From: Haliscomenobacter sp.
GTDB taxonomy: Bacteria; Bacteroidota; Bacteroidia; Chitinophagales; Saprospiraceae
DNA length: 64,000 bases
Direction of reading: 5' to 3'
Assembly: GCA_016707205.1 (NCBI GenBank)
Contig: JADJHZ010000003.1
Span: forward strand, 372,001-436,000
Below are positions 62,801 through 64,000 of the stretch, one piece after another. Position 1 is the stretch's first letter, and every line of letters starts with the position of its first letter. The translations under genes were made by a program, and so were the position numbers. The notes under the pieces are model-generated. The model worked only from the letters and a program-made list of their open reading frames with translations, did not search any database and was not told the origin of the DNA.

Positions 62801-62968
62801 CGGCTTACCGAAGGCCTTCATCGCCGTTTTGCCGACCTGAAAGCCGAGTGGGCGGCCCAGCGCAAATCCATGCAGGATATTCTGAACCGGGAGCTGGCCA
62901 GCTTTAAAAAGATATTCCGCCAAAAGGATATACCCGGACTAATAATTCCCGCAGTCACCGCTTTCTAA
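59816..62968 (+). CDS. Exported sortilin/VPS10-type BNR-repeat protein
   Basis: 1050 residues with a signal peptide (MRKNYMLILLLAGLGGFLFI). It has about ten BNR/Asp-box repeats, such as GVYKSTDGGRTWTHTGLIHS, GVYRTSNGGRTWEQILHVNP, GLYKSSDGGDNWEKLTQGLP and GVYRSEDAGRTWTQTNSNRV, forming a beta-propeller like sortilin or the exo-alpha-sialidase family. The end (from about 740) has KPAYRFEAAQQFFGQGDQGQ, a beta-sandwich, and a helical tail with YLEKAEDCAELVASGKQVVE. No catalytic residue can be assigned; such proteins are often called glycosyl hydrolases without proof. Outer-membrane or secreted. Confidence 0.88.
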   Translation: MRKNYMLILLLAGLGGFLFIPGFGQTGGTPALFHSAQFRGLQWRNIGPFRGGRSLAVAGVRQKPFTFYMGTAGGGLWLTEDGGMNWRNTSDGFFSSGSIGAVAVSESDPNVVYAGTGEHSARGNTTAPGDGVYKSTDGGRTWTHTGLIHSKHISAIRIHPANPEVVYVAVQGALFGPNTQRGVYRTSNGGRTWEQILHVNPTTGASDLAIDLSNPRILYAAMWDHQRTPWHIRSGGPGCGLYKSSDGGDNWEKLTQGLPASVGKIGIAISRSAPDRLYAVVEAENGGVYRSEDAGRTWTQTNSNRVTFARSWYYGKIEVDPQDPETVYVLNAPLLRSIDGGRTFQQIENPHTDQHALWINPDYPQTMILGNDGGACISFNHGKSWSAQDNQPTGQLYRIATDTQFPYHIYSAQQDYGAFSIASRSAADGLTNADWRVIGPGESAFIAFNPTNPQPIFSTGYQGHIHAFSPSDNTLKDLMAYPSLGLGSAPAGQKYRFNWNAPLIMDPHRPGTLYHGAQAVLRSADGGMSWQPISPDLTRNDPEKQGNGGGPFINEGAGGEVYNTIAYLAGSPHQAGELWAGTDDGRLHLTRNDGKTWQEVTPPDLGEALIHCIEVSPHQPGQALIAATRHKLNDPAPFVFITTDFGAHWARITEGFGIDNPVRAVREDPRRPGLFYAGTERGLFISLDRGNYWHRFQLNLPLCPINDLAIRDNDLIAATEGRSLWILDDLSPLQQYPDQAQNAPALTQPKPAYRFEAAQQFFGQGDQGQNPPGGMLITYYLPEKAPQVPVKLEILNANGKVLRRLHSQKDRQPAVYEGGPPADPLLPSVPGYNRFAWDLRRETLPGIPNVYINGDYRGGIVAPGVYRLRLLVQKDTLETIATILPDPRLSFLPGAYKAQEEFLTALEAQIRDVFQSIGQMRDIREQIQNLIGYLEKAEDCAELVASGKQVVERVDVWETGLIQPLQQTSQDVINYPGKLSAELLDLKNRADGADPRLTEGLHRRFADLKAEWAAQRKSMQDILNRELASFKKIFRQKDIPGLIIPAVTAF

Positions 62969-62983
62969 ATTGATGGCAATTGT

Positions 62984-62991
62984 TACCTTTG
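62984..62991 (+). promoter_or_regulatory. Candidate -7 element (TACCTTTG) of the 51-residue membrane peptide gene
   Basis: TACCTTTG fits TAnnTTTG, 22 nt before ATG 63014 and 15 nt after the sortilin-type stop. The -33 box is not clear. Confidence 0.45.
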
Positions 62992-63013
62992 CCCAGAAAA
63001 ATTCAAGAACGCC

Positions 63014-63169
63014 ATGGAAGCAGCAAAAAACTCCACCCGTTTAGACTGGATCATTTTCTTTATTTCTCTTGCCGTCATGATCGGCTTCTTCGTTTGGGCC
63101 GACGAATGGTTCTGGCTTGCGCTTCCTTTTGTGCTCACCTATTTTGTCCGCGCGTTGCGCATGATGTAA
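63014..63169 (+). CDS. Small two-helix membrane protein, 51 residues
   Basis: ATG 63014 to TAA 63167-63169. The sequence begins MEAAKNSTRLDWIIFFISLA and has two hydrophobic helices: IIFFISLAVMIGFFVWA and WFWLALPFVLTYFVRAL. The end is RALRMM. A TAnnTTTG element lies just upstream, and the intact frame with its amphipathic charge pattern makes it likely to be real. Function unknown. Confidence 0.6.
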   Translation: MEAAKNSTRLDWIIFFISLAVMIGFFVWADEWFWLALPFVLTYFVRALRMM

Positions 63170-63319
63170 TCCCGTTCTTTTCCCTTTCTGCCCGAAGCTG
63201 GACTATTGACTGGCTCGGGTACTGTTTTTATGTACTTTCCCCCTCCTTGGAGCTGGCCTGATTTCGGACAAATTAGCTTTCCGGAACGATTACTCTACTT
63301 GGCGAATAGTTATTCCCTT

Positions 63320-64000
63320 ATGCCGCTTCCCGATTTCTCCATGTTCGAAAACCGCCTGCGCAAAAACTGGAAACACCTCCAAAAGTGGGCGCGCAGGGAA
63401 GGCATTACCTGCTACCGGGTGTACGATGCCGATATCCCGGAGTTTCCGCTGGCAGCCGACCTCTACGGAAATTGGCTTCACGTGTCGGAATACCAACGCG
63501 GCCATTCGCTAACTCCCGAGGAACACGCCCTTTGGCTGGATGGCTCCGCAGAGGTTCTGGCCCAGGTTTTTGAACTACCTCTGGAACGAGTCTTCGTCAA
63601 AACCCGGCAACGGCAAAAAGGAAATCAGCAGTACGAAAAAACCGCCGACATCCGGCACGAAGTCGTTGTACAGGAAGGAGGCCTTCAATTTCTGGTCAAT
63701 CTGAGCGACTATCTCGACACCGGCTTGTTTCTCGACCACCGCAACGCAAGAGCCATGGTCAGGGAATGGGCTGCGGGTAAAAAGGTGCTGAACCTCTTCG
63801 CCTATACCGGTGCGTTCACAGTCTACGCTGCAGCCGGCGGCGCCCTCTCCACGACCACCTTAGATCTGTCCAACACCTACCTCGCCTGGGCGCAGCGCAA
63901 CCTGGGCCTCAATGGCCTATCCGGCCCTCAGCACGCGTTCGTCCGCGCTGATGTGCTCCAATGGCTCGACCAATCCCCGGATACCCTGTACGACCTCATC
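63320..64000 (+). CDS. RlmK-like class I SAM-dependent rRNA methyltransferase (cut by window end)
   Basis: The frame opens at ATG 63320 (MPLPDFSMFENRLRKNWKHL) and is still open at the window end (227 codons). It matches the C-terminal RlmK half of the RlmKL enzymes and their stand-alone relatives: EGITCYRVYDADIPEFPLAA, YEKTADIRHEVVVQEGGLQF, LDTGLFLDHRNARAMVREWA, and the SAM-binding motif VLNLFAYTGAFTVYAAAGGA, then LDLSNTYLAWAQRNL. The role would be m7G methylation of 23S rRNA at the site RlmK works on in E. coli; the family includes others, so this is an inference. Confidence 0.88.
   Translation, partial: MPLPDFSMFENRLRKNWKHLQKWARREGITCYRVYDADIPEFPLAADLYGNWLHVSEYQRGHSLTPEEHALWLDGSAEVLAQVFELPLERVFVKTRQRQKGNQQYEKTADIRHEVVVQEGGLQFLVNLSDYLDTGLFLDHRNARAMVREWAAGKKVLNLFAYTGAFTVYAAAGGALSTTTLDLSNTYLAWAQRNLGLNGLSGPQHAFVRADVLQWLDQSPDTLYDLI

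Overview
The window is a 64 kb chromosomal piece of a Bacteroidota bacterium. The signs are a SusC/SusD pair, a type IX secretion plug protein (DUF5103), a DUF4105/Lnb-type protein, 6-bladed beta-propeller proteins with a GxGPGE motif, and several TAnnTTTG promoter elements. Most of the DNA is fairly GC-rich. The gene set, T9SS-style proteins and many intergenic degenerate repeats make a Saprospiria-type genome my best guess; this is inference, as the window has no rRNA or other phylogenetic marker beyond protein families.

Layout. 1-4.4 kb: susD (cut by the window edge) and susC, minus strand. 4.8-8.5 kb: pdxJ, a CPBP protease, then cdsA (frameshifted) and psd for phospholipid synthesis, separated by an extreme polypurine/poly-G tract. 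8.8-11 kb: a WG-repeat protein, a small hypothetical and a lipoprotein. 11.3-21.2 kb: lysS, a gene-free stretch with two opposed intrinsic terminators, a coiled-coil protein, asd, a lamin-tail surface protein, dgkA, an ElaA-type acetyltransferase and pcm. 21.3-24.4 kb: a lone RND transporter.

24.5-31.5 kb is an AT-rich accessory island. It holds three 6-bladed beta-propeller proteins (two broken), an internally deleted Rpn-type gene, a formylglycine-generating-enzyme homologue with both catalytic cysteines, a small secreted Cys-rich peptide and a CxxC protein. 31.7-37.4 kb is a GC-rich RND efflux operon (adaptor, permease, TolC). 37.6-39.2 kb is a second AT-rich patch with a decayed lipoprotein, a FISUMP-domain protein and a second, more degraded Rpn copy. 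The two Rpn copies are in direct orientation and bracket about 12 kb.

39.4-64 kb is mostly ordinary: tadA, guaB, a 3-methyladenine glycosylase, the T9SS plug, a TolC/adaptor pair (adaptor interrupted by TAA), a NuiA-like inhibitor, a bacilliredoxin, a P1 peptidase, DUF4197, a response regulator, DUF2157, DUF2279 (frameshifted), an aspartoacylase-like/RimK pair, an Atg22-type MFS protein, Lnb, a HAD phosphatase, a sortilin-type BNR protein and the start of an RlmK-like methyltransferase.

The most unusual things are (1) the FGE/Cys-rich-peptide/propeller island, (2) the paired Rpn remnants with a conserved 37-bp palindrome over an apparently leaderless promoter, (3) a family of 7-8-nt 'GTT...' degenerate repeats that fill intergenic regions at about ten loci, often as inverted arms, (4) hairpin repeats whose stems differ but still pair, and (5) a possible ncRNA locus at 12.98-13.3 kb. 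Several genes carry single-base lesions; the cdsA lesion beside the poly-G tract may be an assembly error. No tRNA, rRNA, CRISPR array or complete insertion sequence was seen.
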